Shown here: in pieces, positions 20,203 to 29,530 of the stretch
Numbering within the stretch: position 1 is the first letter of the stretch
Layout: each line of letters starts with the position of its first letter
NCBI RefSeq assembly: GCF_029873475.1
Contig: NZ_CP123499.1
Span: 2,046,001 to 2,110,000 of the forward strand
Length of the DNA stretch: 64,000 nt
Origin: Arsenophonus sp. aPb
Lineage (GTDB): Bacteria > Pseudomonadota > Gammaproteobacteria > Enterobacterales > Enterobacteriaceae
Reading direction: 5' to 3'
Program-made: the position numbers and the translations under genes
Notes under the pieces: generated by a model
What the model saw: the letters and a program-made list of their open reading frames with translations, nothing else
The model's database searches: none
Told to the model about the DNA's origin: nothing

Positions 20203-21558
20203 TCACCAACGCTGCTTTAACAAATTTGGCTGAATGCCTGCAATTGGGCTCAAGTTGGCCAAATTCTGTTGGCTAATGCCAGCTTCAAATTCGGCACGAA
20301 AATATTTGATAGCACTCTGCAAAGGTTCCACCGCACCGGGTGCATGCGCACAAAATGTTTTACCTGGTCCAAGAAAGCGACAAAGTTGCTCTAATGTTTC
20401 AATATCACCCGGTTGCCCCTCACCCCGCTCTAAAGCCTGTAAAATTTTCACACTCCAAGGTAGGCCATCACGACACGGTGTACACCAACCACACGATTCG
20501 CGGGCAAAAAATTGCTCTAAATTGCGGGTTAAAGAAACCATATTAATTTCATGATCAACCGCCATGGCCAGTGCGGTCCCTAAACGGCTACCAGCTTTAG
20601 CAATAGTGTCGAAATCCATCGCTAAATCTAGATGCGCTTCCGTTAGAAAATCGGTACCCGCCCCGCCTGGTTGCCAGGCTTTAAGTGTTAAACCTTCACG
20701 CATGCCACCCGCATAATCTTCTAGGATTTCACGTGCAGTGATACCAAAAGGTAATTCCCACAACCCTGGATTATTAACCCGGCCAGAAAATCCCATTAGC
20801 TTGGTACCGGCATCTTTACTTTTACCTTCGCTAAGACCGAGATACCACTCTTTACCATGTGCAATAATCGCAGGCACATTACAGAGCGTTTCCACATTAT
20901 TGACGCAAGTTGGCTTACCCCAAACACCAGATGTTGCCGGAAAAGGCGGTTTTGATCGCGGATTTGCCCGGCGTCCTTCAAGGGAGTTAATTAGCGCTGT
21001 TTCTTCACCACAAATATAGCGTCCAGCACCGGTATGCACAAAAAGCTCAAAGTTAAAACCAGTAGCCAGAATATTTTTACCTAATAAACCCGCTGCTTTC
21101 GCTTCCTCAATCGCTTTACGTAAATGTTTAGCTGCTTCAATATACTCACCACGTAGGAAGATATATCCACGGTATGCTTTTAATGCATAGGCGCCAATTA
21201 ACATTCCCTCGATCAACAAATGCGGTAGCTGTTCCATTAAAAGACGATCTTTATAGGTTCCTGGCTCCATTTCATCCGCATTACAAAGTAGATAACGAAT
21301 ATTCATGTTGTCATCTTTCGGCATCAAACTCCATTTGAGACCGGTAGAAAAACCAGCACCACCACGACCTTTAAGACCAGCATCTTTAACTAAGCTAACC
21401 ACTTGATCTGGCGACATGGTTTTTAGGGCGTTTTTAGCACCTTGATAACCATTTTTACTTAAGTACTCCTCTAACCAGACGGGTTGCTGATCTGCACGTA
21501 AACGCCAAGTTAGTGGATGCGTCTGTTCATTACGGGTAATTTGTCGCTGTGTTGTCAT
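20203..21558 (-). CDS. nuoF: NADH-quinone oxidoreductase subunit F (NADH/FMN)
   Basis: A 451-residue subunit that binds NADH and FMN and accepts the hydride. The nucleotide-binding GLKGRGGAGFSTGLKW loop and the [4Fe-4S] cluster N3 motif CGWCTPCRDG, with a distal Cys in FCAHAPG, are present. It overlaps nuoE by 4 bases. Confidence 0.97.
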   Translation of the reverse strand: MTTQRQITRNEQTHPLTWRLRADQQPVWLEEYLSKNGYQGAKNALKTMSPDQVVSLVKDAGLKGRGGAGFSTGLKWSLMPKDDNMNIRYLLCNADEMEPGTYKDRLLMEQLPHLLIEGMLIGAYALKAYRGYIFLRGEYIEAAKHLRKAIEEAKAAGLLGKNILATGFNFELFVHTGAGRYICGEETALINSLEGRRANPRSKPPFPATSGVWGKPTCVNNVETLCNVPAIIAHGKEWYLGLSEGKSKDAGTKLMGFSGRVNNPGLWELPFGITAREILEDYAGGMREGLTLKAWQPGGAGTDFLTEAHLDLAMDFDTIAKAGSRLGTALAMAVDHEINMVSLTRNLEQFFARESCGWCTPCRDGLPWSVKILQALERGEGQPGDIETLEQLCRFLGPGKTFCAHAPGAVEPLQSAIKYFRAEFEAGISQQNLANLSPIAGIQPNLLKQRW

Positions 21559-22103
21559 GGATACTGCTCCAATAGCCGTTGAATATCAGATGGCTTTACA
21601 TGACTATGCGTATCCTCATCAATCATCATAGTAGGACCTTTATCACAGTTACCCAGACAACAAGTGGGTAATAAGGTAAAACGACCATCGGCGGTTGTTT
21701 GTCCGGGCGCAATCTTCAATAATTTGATAATTTCAGTCTCAATACCTTGATAACCGGTAATATGACAAACCACGCTATCACAATAACGAATAATATGGCG
21801 GCCAACAGGTTGACGATAAATTTGACTATAGAAGGTCGCTACGCCTTCGACATCACTAGCAGGAATACCTAACAGAGAGGCAATGGCATAAATAGCACCA
21901 TCTTCCACCCAACCGCGCTTTTTTTGCACAATTTTCAGTGCTTCAATTGATGCGGCCCTGGGATCTTCATAGTGATGTTTTTCTTGCTCGATCGCTTCTC
22001 GCTCTTCTTCGGTCAAAGCAAAATCATGTTTAGTGTGAGACTCTATCCTATTAGCGACATCGAGCCGCTTTTGCTGTTGATTTGGATTAAATTCATCTTG
22101 CAT
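21555..22103 (-). CDS. nuoE: NADH-quinone oxidoreductase subunit E ([2Fe-2S])
   Basis: A 182-residue thioredoxin-like subunit with cluster N1a. Its four ligands are in the pattern CDSVVCH and, about 35 residues later, CCLGNCDKGP. It is a little longer than E. coli NuoE (166) because of a charged N-terminal extension. It starts two bases after the end of nuoCD. Confidence 0.96.
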   Translation of the reverse strand: MQDEFNPNQQQKRLDVANRIESHTKHDFALTEEEREAIEQEKHHYEDPRAASIEALKIVQKKRGWVEDGAIYAIASLLGIPASDVEGVATFYSQIYRQPVGRHIIRYCDSVVCHITGYQGIETEIIKLLKIAPGQTTADGRFTLLPTCCLGNCDKGPTMMIDEDTHSHVKPSDIQRLLEQYP

Positions 22104-22105
22104 TA

Positions 22106-23905
22106 TTAACGATCCACATCTGACATGACAAAATCAATACTACCAAGGTAGACAATAAGATCAGACACCAGGCTGCCTCTGATCACCGCAGGAATTTGCT
22201 GTAAATGGGCAAAACTTGGCGTACGAACGCGTGTGCGATAGCTCATCGTATTACCATCACTGGTCAGATAGTAACTATTGATCCCTTTTGTTGCTTCAAT
22301 CATCTGAAAAGCCTCATTTGCAGGCATAACTGGTCCCCATGAAACTTGTAGAAAATGGTTAATCATGGTTTCAATATGTTGTAAGGTGCACTCTTTGGGT
22401 GGCGGGGTCGTGAGTGGATGATCGGCTTTAAATGGTCCAGCCGGCATATTATTTAAACATTGCTTAAGGATATGCAGGCTTTGCCGTAGCTCTTCTACTT
22501 TTAACATCACACGATCATAACAATCGCCGTTGTTGCCGATTGGAACCTCAAATTCAAAGTTTTCATAACCTGAATAGGGACGCCATTTACGAATGTCGAA
22601 ATTAAGGCCCGTCGCCCGTAATCCAGCGCCAGTAACCCCCCAATCTAATGCTTCTTTAGTCGTATAAGCGGCAACACCCACTGAGCGCCCTTTAAGAATA
22701 CTATTTTGCAATGCTGCCTTTACATAAGAATCGAGACGCTTTGGCATCCAATCAAGGAATTCCTGCAACAGTTTTTGCCAACCTTGTGGTAAATCATGGG
22801 CAACGCCACCGATCCGAAACCAAGCTGGGTGCATACGGAAACCGGTGATCGCTTCAATGATGTCATATATTTTTTGCCGATCGGTAAAGGCAAAGAAAAC
22901 CGGTGTCATCGCACCGACATCCTGAATAAAAGTACTGATATAAAGTAAGTGGCTGTTGATACGAAATAACTCTGACAACATAACGCGGATAGTCTTAACA
23001 CGTTCTGGGACATCAATACCTGCCAGTTTTTCTACCGCTAATACATAAGGCATTTCATTAACACAGCCACCTAAATACTCAATGCGGTCAGTGTAAGGAA
23101 TATAACTGTGCCAGGATTGGCGTTCGCCCATTTTCTCTGCACCTCGATGGTGGTAACCAATATCAGGTACACAGTCGATAATCTCTTCACCATCAAGTTG
23201 CAGTACAATGCGAAAAGCGCCGTGAGATGAAGGATGATTGGGACCTAGATTCAAGAACATAAAATCCTCATGTTCGTTTCCTCTAGCCATCCCCCATTCT
23301 TCGGGTTTAAAGGTCAGTGACTCCATCTCTAAATCAAGCTTCTGTTTGGTTAAAACAAAAGGATCAAATTCAGTGGCTCTGGCCGGATAATCTTTACATA
23401 ATGGATGTCCTTGCCAGGTTATTGGCATTAATAACCGCCGTAAATTCGGATGGCCATTAAATGTTATGCCAAACATATCCCATACTTCACGTTCATACCA
23501 ATTAGCATTGGGAAATAAAGGAACTAGAGATGGAACATTAAGATCTTTCTCACTAAGCGCCACTTTCAACATAATATCGCGGTTACGCTCAATCGAAATA
23601 AGATGGTAAAAAACGGAAAAATCAGCTTCAGGTAAACCTTGCCGATACACTCTTTGCCGTTCATCAACCCCATGTAAGTCAAACAGCATCACATAGGATT
23701 TAGGCTGCTTTTTCAAAAACTCTACCACGGCAAGAAGTTGTTCACGTTTGATCCATATGACCAACATTCCCGTACGAGTTGATTGAATGGTGAAAGCATC
23801 TGGACTAAATTGGTTACGCAGTGCCAAAATTATTGGATCATCACAATGATCATAAGTTTGCCATACTGGCCTGACACTCTCTTGCGTTATCTGATCTGTT
23901 ATCAT
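22106..23905 (-). CDS. nuoC: Fused NADH-quinone oxidoreductase subunit C/D
   Basis: About 599 residues. The N-terminal third is the NuoC 30-kDa subunit (for example NANWYEREVWDMFGITFNGH) and the rest is the NuoD 49-kDa quinone-site subunit (GPNHPSSHGAFRI, GYHHRGAEKMGERQ). The fusion is usual in enterobacteria. An upstream ATG at 23950 would add 15 residues that resemble nothing in the family. I prefer the ATG at 23905, which gives a start matching E. coli, although its ribosome-binding site is weak. Confidence 0.94.
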   Translation of the reverse strand: MITDQITQESVRPVWQTYDHCDDPIILALRNQFSPDAFTIQSTRTGMLVIWIKREQLLAVVEFLKKQPKSYVMLFDLHGVDERQRVYRQGLPEADFSVFYHLISIERNRDIMLKVALSEKDLNVPSLVPLFPNANWYEREVWDMFGITFNGHPNLRRLLMPITWQGHPLCKDYPARATEFDPFVLTKQKLDLEMESLTFKPEEWGMARGNEHEDFMFLNLGPNHPSSHGAFRIVLQLDGEEIIDCVPDIGYHHRGAEKMGERQSWHSYIPYTDRIEYLGGCVNEMPYVLAVEKLAGIDVPERVKTIRVMLSELFRINSHLLYISTFIQDVGAMTPVFFAFTDRQKIYDIIEAITGFRMHPAWFRIGGVAHDLPQGWQKLLQEFLDWMPKRLDSYVKAALQNSILKGRSVGVAAYTTKEALDWGVTGAGLRATGLNFDIRKWRPYSGYENFEFEVPIGNNGDCYDRVMLKVEELRQSLHILKQCLNNMPAGPFKADHPLTTPPPKECTLQHIETMINHFLQVSWGPVMPANEAFQMIEATKGINSYYLTSDGNTMSYRTRVRTPSFAHLQQIPAVIRGSLVSDLIVYLGSIDFVMSDVDR

Positions 23906-23985
23906 TATGCACCACAACGCTTGATCAGGTTTATTACGACCGCAACACATTGCTTCTGTTACGCTGAATAGCTTATTTTTAAGCC

Positions 23986-24660
23986 TTATATTTCATCGGG
24001 TGTCCGTAGCGTTTTGACCGCTATTCTTTCACCACGCTTGCGCTCTTTTTCAGATTGCATATTCGCGCGATAAACACCCTGGTCGCCGACCACCCATGAT
24101 AATGGACGACGTTCTTTACCAATCGATTCTTGTAATAATAATAAAGCTTGCATATAAGCTTCAGGACGTGGCGGACAACCGGGTATATAGACGTCAACAG
24201 GAAGAAATTTATCAACCCCCTGAACAACAGAATAAATATCGTACATACCACCCGAGTTAGCACAAGCCCCCATCGAAATCACCCATTTAGGCGCTAACAT
24301 TTGATCATAAAGTCGTTGAATAACAGGAGCCATCTTAGTAAAACAGGTTCCGGCAACAACCATAAAATCAGCCTGTCGCGGTGATGCCCTTAGTACCTCA
24401 GCACCAAACCGAGCAACATCATGTACAGCCGTGAAAGAGGTCACCATCTCAACATAGCAACAGGAAAGGCCAAAATTGTATGGCCAGAGAGAATTTTTTC
24501 TGCCCCAATTCACCATATTATGTAAAGCATGCTCTAATTTACCCATATAAACACTACGATGAACATGCTGTTCTAATGGATCTCCGACAACTTGTTGTGT
24601 TTGCAAGGGATAACGGTCATTCTCACCATTTAAGTCAATGCGAGTGAGCGTATAATCCAT
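23986..24660 (-). CDS. nuoB: NADH-quinone oxidoreductase subunit B ([4Fe-4S] N2)
   Basis: A 224-residue subunit holding the terminal cluster N2 that reduces quinone. The tandem cysteines are in GLSCCYVEM, with further ligands in VAGTC and PGCPPRPEA. I choose the ATG at 24660, giving MDYTLTRID as in E. coli; the ATG at 24675 would add five residues. It follows nuoA closely. Confidence 0.96.
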   Translation of the reverse strand: MDYTLTRIDLNGENDRYPLQTQQVVGDPLEQHVHRSVYMGKLEHALHNMVNWGRKNSLWPYNFGLSCCYVEMVTSFTAVHDVARFGAEVLRASPRQADFMVVAGTCFTKMAPVIQRLYDQMLAPKWVISMGACANSGGMYDIYSVVQGVDKFLPVDVYIPGCPPRPEAYMQALLLLQESIGKERRPLSWVVGDQGVYRANMQSEKERKRGERIAVKTLRTPDEI

Positions 24661-24680
24661 CTTTAAATGCCTCAATTTTA

Positions 24681-25121
24681 CTAGGGGTGACGATTGTTGG
24701 TTTTAATTACTTCACTCGGTTTTGCAACATGGCGACGTGAACGCACTGGCGTCCAATTAAGTGCCCCAATACGAACCAAGTAGAATAAGCCCACCAATAA
24801 CACCAAAATAAAAATACTTGCCTCAATAAAGCCTAACCAACCACTTTCTTTAACAGAGACTGCCCACGCATAAAGGAATAACGCTTCAACATCGAAAATA
24901 ACAAAAAACATTGCAACCAAGTAAAATTTGGCTGATATACGCAAACGGGCACTACCAACAGAATTAATACCCGATTCATAAGGGATATGCTTTGCTCTGG
25001 CTTGGGATCTACCACCAAGGTAATAGGCACCAAGTAACATTAAGGAACACAGACCAAGAGCACCGATAAGATAGATTGCAAAAGCCCAATGATGAGCAAA
25101 TACTTCAATAGATGTAGACAT
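24681..25121 (-). CDS. nuoA: NADH-quinone oxidoreductase subunit A
   Basis: A 146-residue three-helix membrane subunit with the conserved loop YESGINSVGSARLRISAKFY and FVIFDVEALFLYAWAVS. It is the first gene of the nuo operon. A TATAAT-like hexamer lies about 15-20 bases before the ATG, but no matching -35 element is evident, so the real promoter is probably further upstream. Confidence 0.96.
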   Translation of the reverse strand: MSTSIEVFAHHWAFAIYLIGALGLCSLMLLGAYYLGGRSQARAKHIPYESGINSVGSARLRISAKFYLVAMFFVIFDVEALFLYAWAVSVKESGWLGFIEASIFILVLLVGLFYLVRIGALNWTPVRSRRHVAKPSEVIKTNNRHP

Positions 25122-25773
25122 ACTCGCTGCTTACTCATTATAAATAAAAACGGTGTTATTGCCTTGCTCTTGAATTAGCGCAATATTACACCACACTAAC
25201 CATAATTAGATGAGAAGAAAAAATCAAAATAGACAGACAAACATCAATTTTCTTCAACTTTGTCCCTCTCACCACTATTTTGTTTATAGAATAATGCCTC
25301 TCTTCGCACCTTTTACCGTAAACTATAAATTAAAAAACATCGCTAGCTAAAACGGGACAGCTCATTCAACTAAATACTCACAGCTAGTAACTAGTGTAAC
25401 TGATATTTCGTTTTTTCTACACCATTATCTCAGGAAAAACCTGTTTTAAAACAGCATCACTTCCGCTATTTTTTGATCATGCGCACAATTTTGTTGAAAA
25501 AACATAATTGATTAAAAAACAAACAACTTTATATGATTATATTAACGACTCTCATTTTTCACAACTCTATAAATAAACCTAATTTTTAGATTAAATAAAA
25601 ACCCTTCCAGTCAGAATAAATTTTTTGCCAAAATAAAATTTAGTACTATTGATAAGAAATATTTAAATAATTTTTGTTAAACAATGCCTTTCTTTATCGC
25701 AATAATAAAGAATATTTTATGTACTAATATTTTGGCTATTCTCTGCTAAATAAAATAAGCTTTTTTCAAGAAA
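25122..25773. other. AT-rich spacer between nuoA and lrhA
   Basis: About 650 bases upstream of the nuo operon, strongly AT-rich and without a supported gene. By analogy with E. coli it should hold the nuo promoter(s) and binding sites for respiratory regulators, but I could not pin any motif with confidence. Confidence 0.5.
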
Positions 25774-25775
25774 AT

Positions 25776-25820
25776 AAAAAAATGCACTGTTATAACTATT
25801 TAAAATAGAGAAACAGTGCA
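25776..25820 (-). terminator. Rho-independent terminator of lrhA
   Basis: On the minus strand a TGCACTGTT/AACAGTGCA stem of 9 bp with a 20-base, partly self-pairing loop is followed by a run of seven T residues. It lies about 75 bases after the lrhA stop. Confidence 0.75.
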
Positions 25821-25894
25821 GGAATATAGAATTGTTCGCAATATGAAACTTAAATAACAGCCTAGACTAAAGGGTAATTTTTTAACCTCCAGAT

Positions 25895-26812
25895 TTATAA
25901 TATTTCTTTATTAATTGTCTCGCTAACCGGCTGTACTATGTAAGGTGTTTTCTTATTTTTAATTGCACCAAATACAGTTAAAATAGCCTCGTTTTGCTCA
26001 TCAATATTACGATATAACCAATAACGAATTTCGGGTAAGCGAGGTAAACCATCACTTTCGCTTAGAATTCTTAAATCGCTATTTTGCATTTCCAAGGGAC
26101 GCGCAGTGATACCGACTTCAGCATTAACCGCTGCAAGCACTGCCGATAATGAAGCGGCTTCATAAGCAATACGCCATTTGATCCCCGCAGCATTAAGGGT
26201 GCTTAACGCTATTTCACGAAACGGATTGGTTTCATCCATAACAACCAACGGAATTGGTTCATTTAATTGATGCTGATAATCTGGGGCACAATGCCAAAGG
26301 ATCGGTGCAGAACGCAAAAGCGTGCTTGGATATTGACTCAATTCTGTGGGTATTAGTGCTAAATCAATTTCACCATTATCCAACATATTTTTAATAAGAT
26401 GGGCGCGTTTTATATAAATATCAACAGCCATCCGCGGATAGACTGACGCAATACGATTAAGTAAAAATGGTAATAAAGTATTGGTAGTGTCATCAGAAAC
26501 ACCCACTCGCAACTCGCCTTTTGCATCATTATAAGTTAGTGAAGCTGAAGCATCATCATTAGCCCGTAATATTTGCCGCGCATAACCTAATAGCTGCAAC
26601 CCATGATCCGTTAATAATTTATTACGGCCATGGCGCTCAAAGAGCTCACGGCCAACTAACTGTTCTAAACGCTGCATTTGTTGGCTAACAGCTGATTGAG
26701 TACGACAAACGGCCGCAGCAGCTGCGGCAAATGTATTCAGATCGGCAACTGCAACAAAAGTTCTAAGTAAATCAAGATCGAGATTCATAATTGGGCGATT
26801 TGAATTTATCAT
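25895..26812 (-). CDS. lrhA: LysR-type regulator LrhA (HexA/PecT family)
   Basis: A 305-residue LysR-type regulator. The N-terminal winged helix (residues about 10-70) includes TFAAAAAAVCRTQSAVSQQM, almost identical to E. coli LrhA; the rest is the effector-binding domain. In E. coli and plant and insect pathogens (HexA, PecT) this regulator represses motility, exoenzymes and, in Photorhabdus and Xenorhabdus, virulence and symbiosis factors. Its place between nuo and alaA is the ancestral one. The long AT-rich regions on both sides suggest its own regulated promoter. A link to the Tc genes is inference only. Confidence 0.95.
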   Translation of the reverse strand: MINSNRPIMNLDLDLLRTFVAVADLNTFAAAAAAVCRTQSAVSQQMQRLEQLVGRELFERHGRNKLLTDHGLQLLGYARQILRANDDASASLTYNDAKGELRVGVSDDTTNTLLPFLLNRIASVYPRMAVDIYIKRAHLIKNMLDNGEIDLALIPTELSQYPSTLLRSAPILWHCAPDYQHQLNEPIPLVVMDETNPFREIALSTLNAAGIKWRIAYEAASLSAVLAAVNAEVGITARPLEMQNSDLRILSESDGLPRLPEIRYWLYRNIDEQNEAILTVFGAIKNKKTPYIVQPVSETINKEIL

Positions 26813-27553
26813 TTTGTTCTCTTATATCATTCCTGGTGTTTTTACGAATTCAATAGATATTAAAATCATTGATAGTTAAAGAAATAAAGATAAGGCCTTA
26901 CAAATTAAAATTTATTTCTATTAATGCAGTATTTATTACTGTGTATACACTTTTATTAACTTAAATTGTTTAATAATAAGCATGTTTTACATATTGATAA
27001 ACAAAATGCCAATGAGAATGTTCCTCTTCTCGTTTTTATTAGAATAATTTTTAATTCCAAATCTATGCCAAAATAACGATTTTCCAAACAGGAAGAAAAT
27101 ACGTTATTCTCGACAAAATAACCGTCAAAGATAATGCAGCTAGGAAAAACTATAAATTGATAATCAGCAGCAAAACTTTATTTGCTTAGATACGGCGACA
27201 ACATATTAACTTTAATTATATGTTATAAAAAGAATATTTCTATCATGAAACCACCAATGGTTTGTAACAAAAAATGCACTGACAATAGTTGCATGAATTA
27301 ATTTATTTTTTGTTTACTAAAAATTAGCTCATACTTAAAATATAAGGCTACCCTAAATGATATTTTTGAACTTATTTATCTAATTAAGTTAGATAAAAAG
27401 TTTATTTAACCTAATTTAATTATTCAAATCAACCTTTTCTACCAAAAGTCAGCCTGTATCTTCAAAATTTTTCCAACTAAGAGTAGAGTGTGAACATAAA
27501 TATGCAGCGGAATTTCCTCATATTCTATTAACATTGAGGTTTAAACAGAGTAA
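26813..27553. other. AT-rich intergenic region between lrhA and alaA
   Basis: About 740 bases between two divergent genes, very AT-rich, with no supported coding sequence. It must hold both promoters. Length and base composition resemble the E. coli lrhA upstream region, where long-range regulation occurs, but no specific operator could be read. Confidence 0.5.
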
Positions 27554-28768
27554 ATGAATACAATCAGTAAATCCAATAAATTGGATAACGTATGTTACGA
27601 CATAAGAGGGCCAGTTCTTAAAGAAGCTAAGCGTCTTGAAGAAGAAGGCCATAAAGTTCTGAAACTTCATATCGGAAATCCTGCACCTTTTGGTTTCGAA
27701 GCGCCGGATGAAATTTTATTTGATGTTCTACGCAATCTTACACACTCACAAGGTTATAGTGATTCAAAAGGAATTTACTCCGCTCGCAAAGCAATTATGC
27801 AACACTACCAAGCTAGAGGAATGCTTGACATTAATATTGAAGATATCTTTATTGGTAATGGTGTTTCTGAACTTATTGTGCAATCGATGCAAGCCTTATT
27901 GAATAATAACGATGAAATGTTAGTTCCCGCCCCTGACTATCCGTTATGGACTGCTGCGGTATCGCTTTCCGGCGGCAAAGCGGTGCACTATAGATGTGAT
28001 GAAGAACAAAATTGGTTTCCCGATTTAAATGATATTCGTAAAAAAATTACACCACGTACACGTGGTATTGTCATCATTAATCCCAATAATCCTACTGGTT
28101 CTGTTTACAGCAAAGCATTATTGATGGAGATAGTCGAAATAGCCCGTCAGCATCAGCTGATTATTTTTGCCGATGAGATCTACGATAAAATTCTTTACGA
28201 TGATGCTCAACATCATTCAATTGCTGCGCTGGCGCCGGATCTGTTAACCGTCACTTTTAACGGCTTATCAAAAACTTATCGGGTTGCTGGTTTTCGTCAG
28301 GGATGGATGGTGCTTAATGGTCCGAAAGAAAATGCTAAAAGCTATATTGAAGGCTTAGAAATATTAGCCTCCATGCGGCTTTGTGCTAACGTTCCTATGC
28401 AACATGCAATCCAAACCGCATTAGGTGGTTATCAAAGTATTAACGAATTTATCCGTCCCGGTGGACGATTATATGAACAACGTAATCGAGCCTGGGAACT
28501 GATTAATGAAATTCCTGGAGTATCATGTGTTAAACCGCAAGGTGCTTTATATATGTTTCCCAAAATTGACATTAAAAAGTTCAATATCTCAAACGACCAA
28601 AAAATGGTACTTGATTTATTATTACAGGAAAAAGTTTTATTAGTTCAGGGAACGGCTTTTAATTGGCCTGAGCCGGATCATGTCAGAATTGTAACACTAC
28701 CTTATGTTGGCCAGCTTGAAGCTGCAATTAATAAATTTAGCCAATTCCTGCTAAACTATCGCCAATAG
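27554..28768 (+). CDS. alaA: Glutamate-pyruvate aminotransferase AlaA
   Basis: A 404-residue class I/II PLP aminotransferase that makes alanine from pyruvate and glutamate. The PLP lysine is Lys240 in NGLSKTYRVAGFRQGW; NPNNPTG (177-183) and FADEIYDKILYD (205-216) are further active-site segments. Length is that of E. coli AlaA (405, formerly YfbQ). It is followed by its own strong terminator. Confidence 0.95.
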   Translation: MNTISKSNKLDNVCYDIRGPVLKEAKRLEEEGHKVLKLHIGNPAPFGFEAPDEILFDVLRNLTHSQGYSDSKGIYSARKAIMQHYQARGMLDINIEDIFIGNGVSELIVQSMQALLNNNDEMLVPAPDYPLWTAAVSLSGGKAVHYRCDEEQNWFPDLNDIRKKITPRTRGIVIINPNNPTGSVYSKALLMEIVEIARQHQLIIFADEIYDKILYDDAQHHSIAALAPDLLTVTFNGLSKTYRVAGFRQGWMVLNGPKENAKSYIEGLEILASMRLCANVPMQHAIQTALGGYQSINEFIRPGGRLYEQRNRAWELINEIPGVSCVKPQGALYMFPKIDIKKFNISNDQKMVLDLLLQEKVLLVQGTAFNWPEPDHVRIVTLPYVGQLEAAINKFSQFLLNYRQ

Positions 28769-28780
28769 TTGATCAACAAT

Positions 28781-28817
28781 AGAACATCCTTAATTTACTT
28801 AAGGATGTTCTATTTTG
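28781..28817 (+). terminator. Rho-independent terminator of alaA
   Basis: A perfect 13-bp AGAACATCCTTAA stem with a TTTAC loop, followed by ATTTTGTT, 12 bases after the alaA stop. Confidence 0.85.
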
Positions 28818-28883
28818 TTATTTACTTGTTTGCCTGATAAATTCACAATGCTTATCATTATGACAATCGCATGAGGAAAGTCT

Positions 28884-29465
28884 ATGAGTTATTTTTTTGC
28901 CCATCTTTCACGTATGAAATTAATTAATCGTTGGCCACTAATGCGCAATGTACGTACAGAAAATATTTCAGAGCATAGTTTACAAGTTGCCTTTGTCGCT
29001 CATGCACTTGCTTGCATTAAAAATCGTAAATTTAATGGCCAAACCAATCCTGAACGTATCGCATTACTGGCTATGTATCATGACGCTAGTGAAGTGATCA
29101 CCGGTGATCTACCTACACCGATAAAATATCATAACCCACAAATTGCGAACGAATATAAAAAAATTGAAAAATTCGCTCAACAAAAACTTATTGCCATGCT
29201 ACCAAAAGAATTACAGCAAGATTTTCAGCCGATTTTGGATGATGAATATCATACTGATGAAGAACGCGCTATTGTCAAACAAGCTGATGCACTTTGCGCC
29301 TATTTAAAATGTTTAGAAGAGTTATCTGCGGGGAACAGCGAGTTTAATTTAGCTAAAACACGACTTGAAAAAACACTTTCTGAACGTTATAGCGATGAAA
29401 TGCAATACTTTATTGAAATTTTTGTTCCAGGTTTCAGTTTATCTTTAGATGAAATTAGTAGCTAA
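28884..29465 (+). CDS. yfbR: 5'-Deoxynucleotidase YfbR
   Basis: A 193-residue HD-domain phosphohydrolase that removes phosphate from deoxyribonucleoside monophosphates. Metal ligands are visible at His31 (SEHSLQ), His66-Asp67 (YHDASE) and Asp135 (KQADALCAY), and the RWPLMRN substrate segment is conserved. GAGGAAAG precedes the ATG. It is convergent with yfbS, with a 65-base gap that has no strong hairpin. Confidence 0.94.
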   Translation: MSYFFAHLSRMKLINRWPLMRNVRTENISEHSLQVAFVAHALACIKNRKFNGQTNPERIALLAMYHDASEVITGDLPTPIKYHNPQIANEYKKIEKFAQQKLIAMLPKELQQDFQPILDDEYHTDEERAIVKQADALCAYLKCLEELSAGNSEFNLAKTRLEKTLSERYSDEMQYFIEIFVPGFSLSLDEISS

Positions 29466-29530
29466 CACATTATAAAACATATAAATAATATCATTATCTT
29501 ACTATTTGTTACATATAATAAGTAATGACG

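Noticed and set aside
20234..20554. Plus-strand frames of about 100 codons opposite nuoF.
   Set aside because: They are shadows of a highly conserved gene on the other strand.
23906..23950. Longer start for nuoCD at 23950.
   Set aside because: The 15 extra residues have no counterpart in NuoC proteins, and the internal ATG gives the expected N-terminus.
25122..25160. TATAAT-like hexamer just before nuoA as the nuo promoter.
   Set aside because: It is too close to the start codon and has no fitting -35 hexamer; AT-rich DNA makes such matches common.
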